Source: Lachnospiraceae bacterium UBA1753 (GTDB lineage Bacteria; Bacillota; Clostridia; Lachnospirales; Lachnospiraceae). From it: a stretch of 6,088 bases of DNA. The stretch covers positions 397 through 6,484 of the forward strand of contig DCHL01000183.1 of NCBI GenBank assembly GCA_002317595.1, given 5' to 3'. A model generated the notes under the pieces. It did no database searches. It was not told where the DNA came from and saw only the letters and a list, made by a program, of their open reading frames with translations. The translations under genes and the position numbers were made by a program. Below are positions 1 to 6,088 of this stretch, one piece after another (within the stretch, counting starts at the first letter, position 1; each line of letters begins with the position of its first letter).

Positions 1-1250
1 TCCTGACGGCGGTATCTCTTACCGATGTTTCCTCTGTCATCAAACTCGCAGTTCCATCTCTTAGAAAGAGCCTCAAATACCTTGTCAGCAGGCTCAGAGA
101 GCTTCTTTGAAAGGGGAAGCACACCAATCTTGACAGGTGCAAGTGCGGGATGGAAATGAAGCACTGTACGCATATCAGGCTTCTCCTCTGTTCCGATATT
201 CTCCTCATCGTATGCTGCGCAGAGGAATGCAAGAACTACTCTGTCAGCTCCAAGCGAAGGCTCGATTACGTAAGGAATGTACTTCTCGTTAGTCTCATCA
301 TCAAAGTATGACATATCCTGGCTTGAAACATCCTGATGCTGGGTAAGGTCATAATTAGTACGGCTTGCAATACCCCAAAGCTCACCCCATCCGAAGGGGA
401 AGAGGAACTCGATATCTGTTGTTGCTGTTGAGTAGAATGAAAGCTCCTCAGGATCATGGTCGCGGAGTCTCATCTCATCTTCCTTCATGCCAAGCGCAAG
501 AAGCCAGTCACGACAGAACCCTCTCCAGTACTCAAACCACTCATCATGTGTGCCGGGCTTGCAGAAGAACTCAAGCTCCATCTGCTCAAACTCACGTGTT
601 CTGAATGTAAAGTTACCAGGAGTAATCTCATTTCTGAATGACTTACCAATCTGTCCAATACCGAAAGGCACTTTCTTTCTGGATGTTCTCTGAACATTCT
701 TGAAGTTAACAAAAATACCCTGTGCGGTCTCAGGACGGAGGTAAACAACAGCCTTAGCATCCTCTGTTACACCCTGGAAGGTCTTGAACATGAGGTTAAA
801 CTGTCTGATATCAGTAAAGTTATGCTTTCCACAGGTAGGACACTTGATTTCATTGCTCTCAATGAAGCCTTCCATATCTTCCTTTGACCATCCGTCAACT
901 GAAGACTCAAGTGTGAGGCCAGCCTCTGCAGCATAATCCTCAATAAGCTTGTCAGCACGGAAACGCTCGTGGCACTCTTTACAATCCATAAGAGGATCGG
1001 AAAAACTACCAAGATGTCCTGATGCAATCCATGTCTGAGGGTTCATAAGAATAGCACAGTCAACACCAACATTGTACTTGTTCTCCTGAATGAACTTCTG
1101 CCACCATGCCTTCTTAACATTGTTCTTAAGCTCTACGCCAAGGTTTCCATAGTCCCAGGTATTTGCAAGTCCGCCGTAAATCTCTGAACCGGGATATACA
1201 AAACCTCTTGCCTTAGCCAGTGCTACAATTTTGTCCATGGTCTTTTCCAT
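1..1250 (-). CDS. glyS: Glycyl-tRNA synthetase, single-subunit (alpha2, class II) type, 3'-truncated by window edge
   Basis: Cytoplasmic enzyme that charges tRNA-Gly with glycine using ATP. I translated 416 codons from the ATG at 1250 to the window edge. The frame is still open and ends in KRYRRQ, a conserved stretch close to the anticodon-binding C-terminus, so roughly 45 residues of a ~460-aa family member are missing. Visible landmarks are the N-terminal [15 protein letters not shown] block (residues 17-35), two CxxC pairs (C90/C93 and C137/C140) expected to bind zinc in the insertion, class II motif 2 (FRNE at 205-208, then RTREFEQME at 217-225), and motif 3 (EPSLGADR at 330-337). The start is fixed by a strong GTGAGGAG ribosome site eight bases upstream. 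It lies 29 bases after the preceding ORF and probably shares its promoter at ~2005-2034. No T-box leader is present. The single-chain architecture separates it from the bacterial GlyQ/GlyS two-subunit enzyme, although the symbol glyS (or glyQS) is used for both. Confidence 0.97.
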   Translation of the reverse strand, partial: MEKTMDKIVALAKARGFVYPGSEIYGGLANTWDYGNLGVELKNNVKKAWWQKFIQENKYNVGVDCAILMNPQTWIASGHLGSFSDPLMDCKECHERFRADKLIEDYAAEAGLTLESSVDGWSKEDMEGFIESNEIKCPTCGKHNFTDIRQFNLMFKTFQGVTEDAKAVVYLRPETAQGIFVNFKNVQRTSRKKVPFGIGQIGKSFRNEITPGNFTFRTREFEQMELEFFCKPGTHDEWFEYWRGFCRDWLLALGMKEDEMRLRDHDPEELSFYSTATTDIEFLFPFGWGELWGIASRTNYDLTQHQDVSSQDMSYFDDETNEKYIPYVIEPSLGADRVVLAFLCAAYDEENIGTEEKPDMRTVLHFHPALAPVKIGVLPLSKKLSEPADKVFEALSKRWNCEFDDRGNIGKRYRRQ

Positions 1251-1279
1251 AATTTAATCTCCTCACTTATGAATGATTT

Positions 1280-1975
1280 TCATTTATAGATAACGAAGGC
1301 TGTACCTTCAATATCATGCACTCTTGCCGTCCTCTTGCCAGTAAGCTCAACACCTGAACTAAAATACAGGATATTCCCTGGCAAAGCAATATTAGCCTCT
1401 TCCTCAAGGCACAGTATCTTCCTGCCAGAAACACTCTTCAGACTGTCTGGAGTGATATCCTCATCACCTTCCTTGACCGCAAACAGCTCCTTATCAACGA
1501 TGACTGTAAGTGGCACAAGGTCAGACACCTTGCCAGCATATAACTTAAGCCCATTAAATCCGCGATAATCATCAGGGGTTGCATACACAAGCTTCACATA
1601 AGCGACATTATCCTTAACATCAAATGAATCAAGCTTTATCGCTTCCTCATCACCTGCAAGACCATTATATACTGCAATCTCGTCATCAATAGTCTTCTTA
1701 AGTTCGTCTGCACTGTATATGCTCTCATCAAAGGGTTCTTCAAAGGCACCAGTAACAACTCCCTTTGAGGATACCGTAATGGTGTTTGGCATATCGTGTC
1801 CTACGGGCTTGCTTCTGTCCTTAATTGACCGGAATATCTTATATCCAAAAAATCCAACACCAAAAAGCAGACACAATGCTATGATTACAAATACACATCT
1901 GTAAATCATCACCTTCCTGCGTCTTCTTCTCCGTAGTTCCTTTTTACTTAATCTCCTGGAACCTCTTTTTGGCAT
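1280..1975 (-). CDS. Uncharacterised single-pass membrane protein with arginine-rich N-terminus
   Basis: 231 residues; I do not recognise a named family. The N-terminus is very basic (13 Lys/Arg in the first 21 residues, including six arginines at 15-20). One hydrophobic span follows at about residues 24-46. The positive-inside rule predicts a short cytoplasmic tail and a ~185-residue extracytoplasmic domain. There is no lipobox cysteine in a lipoprotein context and no convincing signal-peptidase site, so it is probably anchored rather than released. The outer domain is acidic and mixed alpha/beta, with the segment YSADELKKTIDDEIAVYN (87-104) followed by a YATPDDYRGFNGLKLY region (131-146). 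It resembles, from memory, uncharacterised Lachnospiraceae proteins with a D(Y)YxxDELKxxIxxEI pattern. The start is supported by AAAGGGG at 1984-1990, eight bases upstream, and by a promoter giving a leader of only about 20-25 bases. Cotranscription with glyS is likely. No function can be assigned from sequence; that it is a real gene is supported by its ribosome site, promoter and coherent topology. Confidence 0.88.
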   Translation of the reverse strand: MPKRGSRRLSKKELRRRRRRKVMIYRCVFVIIALCLLFGVGFFGYKIFRSIKDRSKPVGHDMPNTITVSSKGVVTGAFEEPFDESIYSADELKKTIDDEIAVYNGLAGDEEAIKLDSFDVKDNVAYVKLVYATPDDYRGFNGLKLYAGKVSDLVPLTVIVDKELFAVKEGDEDITPDSLKSVSGRKILCLEEEANIALPGNILYFSSGVELTGKRTARVHDIEGTAFVIYK

Positions 1976-2004
1976 TCCCCAGACCCCTTTGCGCTTATCT
2001 GACT

Positions 2005-2034
2005 ATTATAGCCATAAACAATGCATTGTTTCAA
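2005..2034 (-). promoter_or_regulatory. Near-consensus sigma-A promoter for the membrane-protein/glyS unit
   Basis: Read on the minus strand, TTGAAA (2034-2029, five of six matches to the -35 consensus) is followed by an 18-base spacer and a perfect TATAAT (2010-2005). Initiation is expected near the A at about 1998, giving a leader of ~23 bases before the ATG at 1975. A run of seven T at 2042-2036, just upstream of the -35, makes the region A+T-rich and could act as a weak UP-type element. The position in the only sizeable gap of the window, directly before a gene with its own ribosome site, supports function. It is inferred from sequence only. Confidence 0.78.
2016..2031. promoter_or_regulatory. 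Perfect 16-bp palindrome inside the promoter; candidate operator
   Basis: AAACAATGCATTGTTT is a perfect inverted repeat (8+8, no loop) centred between 2023 and 2024. It covers the last three bases of the -35 hexamer and most of the spacer of the promoter at 2005-2034. A dimeric repressor bound here would block RNA polymerase. It is not followed by a T-tract in either direction and has no loop, so it is not a transcription terminator. The regulator is unknown and no transcription-factor gene is in the window. AT-rich palindromes can occur by chance, so the operator role is an inference. Confidence 0.45.
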
Positions 2035-2044
2035 CAAAAAAATA

Positions 2045-2710
2045 TTACAGCATATCAAGCAGTTCCAGACTCTTGAACTGCGAATTAAAATAATTCTTCC
2101 TACAGAATATCGCCGCCTTCTCCAATTCCTGAAGAACTTCAGGCGACACGGTAAAGGTAAACAGCTTCTCTTCAGGAGAAGTTGCGATAAAGCTGATGGC
2201 ATACTCAGAGATTCCAGTCAGCCCTGCTGACGGGGGAAAAATTCCAAGCTCACCATTTGCCGCGACAGACCTTATCTCAAAAATATACCTGACCAGTTTC
2301 CTGTCTATTGTACTGTTTCCCAGGGCAATTTTTTCAAGAACCCGCAGTGACACGTAAAGAAGCTTCATCATCTTAAGGTCATCATTGTTCTCTCTTGTGT
2401 AATAGTCTGCAACCTCGAGGAAATACATCCCCAGACACATGGACTCAAAATCCCTGCGAAGGGCATCAAAATAATTATCCACTGAAAATTCTACCAGACT
2501 ATATGCATCCTTGCCTGGAAAGAGCTTAAGCTCCCCAAAGGAAAATGGTTCGCAGGCCGCCATATTTTTATTATTCTGCCGCCTCACTCCCCTGGCAAAA
2601 ACAGTAATCTTGCCATGGTCCGAAGTCAGCACAACCATTCTGCGGTCATACTCACCAAGATTAGAGGTCTTCAGAACTATTCCCTTAGTCGTTAAGTGTT
2701 CCTTCAACAT
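2045..2710 (-). CDS. recO: DNA repair protein RecO
   Basis: Recombination mediator of the RecFOR pathway. It binds single-stranded DNA and SSB, anneals complementary strands and helps load RecA at gaps. 221 residues from the ATG at 2710. The N-terminal OB-fold region shows the family signature TTKGIVLKTSNLGEYDRR (7-24), then LTSDHGKITVFARGVRR (28-44). A helical C-terminal domain follows from about residue 82 and ends in the usual FKSLELLDML-type tail, so the gene looks complete, though slightly shorter than the common 240-260 residues. The CxxC pairs found in many Gram-positive RecO proteins are absent: only C53, C92 and C203 occur, widely spaced, and the loop after FEIRSVAANGE (144-154) is short. 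The start overlaps the end of era by 26 bases, implying translational coupling, and its ribosome site is weak. A GTG at 2752 would add 14 atypical residues (ILISSLRTLD...), so I reject it despite a better-looking AAGAAGGA before it. The stop is followed 69 bases later by the next gene. Confidence 0.94.
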   Translation of the reverse strand: MLKEHLTTKGIVLKTSNLGEYDRRMVVLTSDHGKITVFARGVRRQNNKNMAACEPFSFGELKLFPGKDAYSLVEFSVDNYFDALRRDFESMCLGMYFLEVADYYTRENNDDLKMMKLLYVSLRVLEKIALGNSTIDRKLVRYIFEIRSVAANGELGIFPPSAGLTGISEYAISFIATSPEEKLFTFTVSPEVLQELEKAAIFCRKNYFNSQFKSLELLDML

Positions 2711-3620
2711 CTTTATCGTATCCAAAGTTCTTAATGAGGAAATCAGAATCACGCCAGTCCTTCTTAACCTTAACCCAGAGCTTCAGGTTGACCTTGCAGT
2801 CGAGAAGATTCTCTATTTCCTTCCTTGCGTTTGTTCCAATCTTCTTGAGCATCGCTCCCTGTTTTCCGATAATGATTCCCTTGTGGGTATCCCTCTCACA
2901 GACTATTGTTGCATCGATATTGACGATTCTTGGTGTTTCCTTCATCGCATCAATTGCAACCGCAATGCCATGGGGAACCTCTTCAGACAGAAGCCGCAGT
3001 GCCTGCTCTCTGATAAGCTCAGCAACGATCTGTCTCTCTGGCTGGTCAGTTATTGTATCTTCATCGTAGAACATAGGACCAACAGGAAGATATTTGAAAA
3101 TCAGTTCAAGGAGTTCATCCTTTCCTTCACCCTTAAGTGCCGAAACAGGAATTATCTCATCAAAATCAAAAATCTTGCGGTAGGTGTCAATATAAAGGAG
3201 AAGTTCCTCCTTTTTAACCGTATCAATCTTGTTGATTACAAGGATTACAGGCACCTTAACCTTCTGGAGCTGTTCAACAATGTGACGCTCACCAGCACCA
3301 ATGAAGGTTGAGGGTTCAACAAGCCAGAGCACTACATCAACATCCTTTAGTGTATGTTCGGCAACAGAAACCATATAGTCTCCAAGCTTATTTTTTGCCT
3401 TATGGATACCCGGCGTATCAAGGAACACTATCTGTCCCTTGTCGCCAGTATATACCGTCTGTATCCTGTTCCTTGTGGTCTGCGGCTTTGAAGATGTGAT
3501 CGCAATCTTCATTCCGATAAGCTGATTCATCAGTGTGGACTTACCCACATTCGGCCTTCCGATGAGTGCCGCAAACCCTGTCTTTTTACTGTTGTTAATA
3601 TCTTTTAAATCGAATTCCAT
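2685..3620 (-). CDS. era: GTPase Era
   Basis: Conserved GTPase that binds the 3' end of 16S rRNA and assists 30S subunit maturation, coupling it to growth and division. 311 residues, normal for the family (~300). All GTPase motifs are present: G1 GRPNVGKST (21-29), G2 around QTTR (47-50), G3 DTPG (68-71), G4 NKID (130-133) and G5 SALKG (160-164). The C-terminal KH RNA-binding domain follows, with its GxxG-type loop GIIIGKQG (248-255) and the family hallmark WRDSDFLIKNFGYD (289-302). The N-terminus carries about 14 extra residues (EFDLKDINNSKK) before the first strand, as is common in Clostridia. The ATG shares its A with the TGA of the peptidase gene (TGATG), with GGAG 11 bases upstream inside that gene. 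Its 3' end overlaps recO by 26 bases. The neighbouring recO is a frequent partner of era in Firmicutes. All key residues are intact. Confidence 0.98.
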   Translation of the reverse strand: MEFDLKDINNSKKTGFAALIGRPNVGKSTLMNQLIGMKIAITSSKPQTTRNRIQTVYTGDKGQIVFLDTPGIHKAKNKLGDYMVSVAEHTLKDVDVVLWLVEPSTFIGAGERHIVEQLQKVKVPVILVINKIDTVKKEELLLYIDTYRKIFDFDEIIPVSALKGEGKDELLELIFKYLPVGPMFYDEDTITDQPERQIVAELIREQALRLLSEEVPHGIAVAIDAMKETPRIVNIDATIVCERDTHKGIIIGKQGAMLKKIGTNARKEIENLLDCKVNLKLWVKVKKDWRDSDFLIKNFGYDKDVEGTLND

Positions 3621-6088
3621 CAGAATAAATTCTCCACACTCTTAAAGAGATCGCTGTTCTCCTTAATCTTCTCCTCAGCACCGATTACACAGATGTTATT
3701 CTGCTCAATCACTGCCTTAATGTAAGGTGCAAGTGCTCTGATTGCCGCTGTGTCAGCATTAAGGACTGCATCTCGCTCCGCCTGAAGTTTCTCAAAAGTG
3801 AGACCTGAAAGATACATTGAAAGAGCCCTGTCTCCACGCATCTTGGGAGTAAGAGGAATGTCCATATCAGAGATGGTACCAATGATATATTTTGTCATAT
3901 CACGCTCATCTGCCTCAAACTCCTCGATGTACTTAACTGCCCCCTTGTAAACCTCAAGCGTCTCCTTAAGATTAGGGTCACGGTAGGACACGAATGTCAC
4001 TCCTCCGCTTCTGTTAAAGGAATTCATACAGCCGTAAGCGCCACCCTTAACCCTGACATTTATCCAGAGGTAATCATATCCCATTATGGTCTTGAGTACC
4101 CTGAGTGTTCCTGTGTAATCAAGACCGGCATTTCTGTAATTGCCTGCAAGAGCAACATATTGAACCTGTGATGCCGACTTGAAGCCCTCGTTCTTCTGAA
4201 CAGTCTCAAACTTCTCAGCAATGGTCTCATTTCTGCTATCAGAAAGCCTTGCAACCAGCTTCTGCGTTGCCGTCTTTACTTCCTCAAAGCCTTCACGGCT
4301 TCCTGAGTAGTCCACGAGGAGCATATCCTTACAGAGAAGGTATGAAAGCACTTCCCTCATCTTTGCAGTGAGTTCTTCCTTCTTCTCATCAAAATTAGCT
4401 GCAAGTTCCTCAATAAACTTGTAATATGTATATCCGGCTATTCTCTCGCTGTACTGGGCTGCCTGAGAGAAGTAGCTGGTTGCCCTTCCACCAGCAAGCG
4501 CGTGACCCGAAGACATCATAATCATCTGAAGGCGGCTCTTTGCCATGAGCACAAGCTCCTTGATTCTTTCATACTCATCAAGCTTAGTGGTAAAGAGGAT
4601 TTCCTCCATCATATCAAGTACAAACTGTGCCTTGCCTTCAAGCATTTTTCCATCCATTGTGATGCTGATACGGGCGATATCCGTGCCGTTTGCGCTTGGA
4701 ACCATGTTGATTCCAGGATAGATTCCACCGCACTGCCTGTTAATCTCATTCATCAGCTCCGAGTATGCAAAATTCTCTGTGGAAAGATTACCAAGCAGGC
4801 TCTTCATAAGTGACATATATGTGAGCAGCTCATGGGGTACTGTCTTAATGTCAAAGAGAAGGCCGATGTATCCGATTCCATTGCTCTCAACAGGATGGAA
4901 AACATATTTTACGCCATTCTCTTCGCAGTCCTCATTTACGAAGTCTTCAGCTTCCTTCTTGATATCAGAAATCTCAAGCAGCGGAATCGTCGCAAGCTCC
5001 TCGGGTGTGCTGGGTTCCTGCTGATACTCCTTAAGGGCAATCGTTCCCTCAACAAGAGCCTTCCTCTCATCCTCAGAAAGAGTTGCCTTATAGGCTTCAA
5101 GCTTCTGGGCAAGCTTTGCTTCCTTCTTGGCGGTAAGTCCACGCTCGGGCCGAGAGATGACAAGTGCGCTGTGATTATTGTTGAGCAGGTACTTCTCAAT
5201 CAGTTCCTCAAAATATCCTGTTCCAATCTTGGACTTCAGAAACTCGATTGTGCTCGTCGCACTGATGTGCATATACGGGTCATTCTCATCATAGAGCCAG
5301 CTGTCAAAGGACTGAAGACCGTACATAAGTCCCTTCGGGTATGAACCAAAATCAGCCTCACGGTACTTGAACTCAAAGTAATTGATTCCAGCCTCTAGTG
5401 CCCTTCTATCCATTCCATTTTTAACAATATCCGACAGCAGTTCCTTTATGGTCTCTACAAACCTGAAACGATCTTCATAGTTTGATTTTTTCACCATTAT
5501 TGAAAAATAAGGCTGCCTGATTCCGTTCTCGTAGGTGGACATCACATCCTCACCGAGTCCTGCACGCAGAAGTTTCTCCTTGATAGGAGCTCCAGGTGCC
5601 TCAAGAAGGGCGTAATCAAGAATCTGGAATGCAAGGTAGAGCTCCCTGTTAAGGACAGAATCAACAACTACGCTGTATGAGAGATAGGTGTTATTCTCAA
5701 GCGGCTCATCCTCTGTTATCGAATATGAAATTTCCGCAACCTTCATCTCACCAAATGGCTCCTGGAGAGGAAGCTCTGAGTCGATATCAATCTTCTCATA
5801 CTTTCCTAGATACTCCTTATCAAGCCACTCAAGACGCTCTGCCATATCCATTTTTCCATAGAGATAGATATAGCTGTTTGAAGGATGGTAATATCTTCTA
5901 TGGAAATCAAGAAATGCTTCATAGGTAAGTTCAGGAATGACCTCAGGGTCACCACCCGACTCAACAGCATAGGGCGTGTTAGGATAAAGCGCTACGTATG
6001 TCTGACGGTCCACAACATCCTCCGCAGACGAGTAAGCTCCCTTCATCTCATTGTAGACTACACCATTGATGGTGACAGGTCCGTCAAC
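3620..6088 (-). CDS. M16C (PreP/Cym1-like) zinc metallopeptidase, 5'-truncated by window edge
   Basis: Insulinase-superfamily peptidase of subfamily M16C, related to the organellar presequence protease PreP, which degrades unstructured peptides inside a closed chamber. 822 residues are visible before the stop; the frame is open at 6088. Bacterial members are about 970 residues, so roughly 150 are missing, including the HxxEH zinc/catalytic motif. The third zinc ligand is visible: E14 in VVYNEMKGAYS, equivalent to Glu205 of human PreP. Next come SGGDPEVIPELTYEAF (44-59) and YYHPSNSYIYLYG (66-78). A charged helical linker follows the second M16 domain (about 317-367), leading into the M16C-associated region. 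The last domain carries the substrate-contacting Arg/Tyr pair, R679 and Y685, in NVRVKGGAYG, followed by SYRDPNLKETLE. The ATG at 6046 is internal, because the 14 upstream codons (VDGPVTINGVVYNE) are clearly conserved family sequence. The gene is coupled to era by TGATG. Localisation cannot be judged without the N-terminus; most bacterial relatives lack a signal peptide. Confidence 0.95.
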   Translation of the reverse strand, partial: VDGPVTINGVVYNEMKGAYSSAEDVVDRQTYVALYPNTPYAVESGGDPEVIPELTYEAFLDFHRRYYHPSNSYIYLYGKMDMAERLEWLDKEYLGKYEKIDIDSELPLQEPFGEMKVAEISYSITEDEPLENNTYLSYSVVVDSVLNRELYLAFQILDYALLEAPGAPIKEKLLRAGLGEDVMSTYENGIRQPYFSIMVKKSNYEDRFRFVETIKELLSDIVKNGMDRRALEAGINYFEFKYREADFGSYPKGLMYGLQSFDSWLYDENDPYMHISATSTIEFLKSKIGTGYFEELIEKYLLNNNHSALVISRPERGLTAKKEAKLAQKLEAYKATLSEDERKALVEGTIALKEYQQEPSTPEELATIPLLEISDIKKEAEDFVNEDCEENGVKYVFHPVESNGIGYIGLLFDIKTVPHELLTYMSLMKSLLGNLSTENFAYSELMNEINRQCGGIYPGINMVPSANGTDIARISITMDGKMLEGKAQFVLDMMEEILFTTKLDEYERIKELVLMAKSRLQMIMMSSGHALAGGRATSYFSQAAQYSERIAGYTYYKFIEELAANFDEKKEELTAKMREVLSYLLCKDMLLVDYSGSREGFEEVKTATQKLVARLSDSRNETIAEKFETVQKNEGFKSASQVQYVALAGNYRNAGLDYTGTLRVLKTIMGYDYLWINVRVKGGAYGCMNSFNRSGGVTFVSYRDPNLKETLEVYKGAVKYIEEFEADERDMTKYIIGTISDMDIPLTPKMRGDRALSMYLSGLTFEKLQAERDAVLNADTAAIRALAPYIKAVIEQNNICVIGAEEKIKENSDLFKSVENLF

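Noticed and set aside
413..430. Short GTTG/CTGTTG-like repeat
   Set aside because: It encodes the Thr/Ala residues of STATTDIEF in GlyRS; codon-level repetition, not a separate element.
485..760. 91-codon minus-strand frame inside glyS
   Set aside because: It is in a different frame from the GlyRS translation, which carries motif 2 through this interval; shadow frame.
2036..2081. Possible terminator after recO: 7-bp inverted repeat GCAGTTC/GAACTGC (2059-2065 and 2075-2081) plus a seven-T run at 2042-2036
   Set aside because: The stem lies inside the recO coding sequence and ends 16 bases before the T-run, too far for an intrinsic terminator. Transcription may read through into the next gene.
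1948..2202. 84-codon minus-strand frame spanning the recO/membrane-protein gap
   Set aside because: It overlaps the recO 3' end in another frame and the next gene's start. Its composition (Arg/Cys/Leu-rich) is that of a shifted recO reading, with no family resemblance.
2511..3311. 266-codon open frame on the plus strand, antisense to recO and era
   Set aside because: It begins with TTG, has no recognisable product, and lies wholly opposite two genes with complete conserved motifs. It is a shadow frame.
4832..5344. 170-codon plus-strand frame opposite the M16C peptidase
   Set aside because: No ribosome site or recognisable domain; the minus-strand frame is conserved peptidase sequence through this whole stretch.
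1..6088. Undescribed defence, mobile or biosynthetic system
   Set aside because: All genes except one small membrane protein are recognisable housekeeping genes with intact motifs. There are no integrases, transposases, toxin-antitoxin pairs, repeat arrays or evident composition shifts.

Overview
The window is a compact stretch of bacterial core chromosome. Every convincing gene is on the minus strand, so the biological order runs from high to low coordinates: M16C metallopeptidase (5' end outside the window), era, recO, an uncharacterised single-span membrane protein, then glyS (single-subunit glycyl-tRNA synthetase, 3' end outside the window). There are no tRNA or rRNA genes, no mobile elements, no CRISPR arrays and no long intergenic spaces. 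The largest gap is 69 bases, at 1976-2044.

The gene content, AGGAG-type ribosome sites, moderate GC, the alpha2-type GlyRS and the M16C-era-recO-glyS order fit a Gram-positive anaerobe of class Clostridia, most likely family Lachnospiraceae (a Butyrivibrio/Roseburia-like relative). This placement rests on remembered resemblance of the proteins and gene order, not on a search.

Upstream block (6088-2045): the peptidase stop and the era start share one base (TGATG), and era overlaps recO by 26 bases. These three genes are therefore almost certainly one translationally coupled transcript, whose promoter lies outside the window. It joins peptide degradation, ribosome assembly (Era) and recombinational repair (RecO).

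Downstream block (2044-1): after recO there is no recognisable intrinsic terminator, but there is a near-consensus sigma-A promoter (TTGAAA-18-TATAAT). A perfect 16-bp palindrome is embedded in its -35/spacer region. The promoter drives the small membrane protein and, 29 bases later, glyS. No T-box or other long leader precedes glyS.

The region is mostly ordinary housekeeping DNA. The points worth a second look are the palindrome within the promoter, the unrecognised membrane protein with a hexa-arginine N-terminus that shares a promoter with glyS, and a RecO without the zinc-type cysteine pairs. I found no sign of a defence system or any other new multi-gene system.
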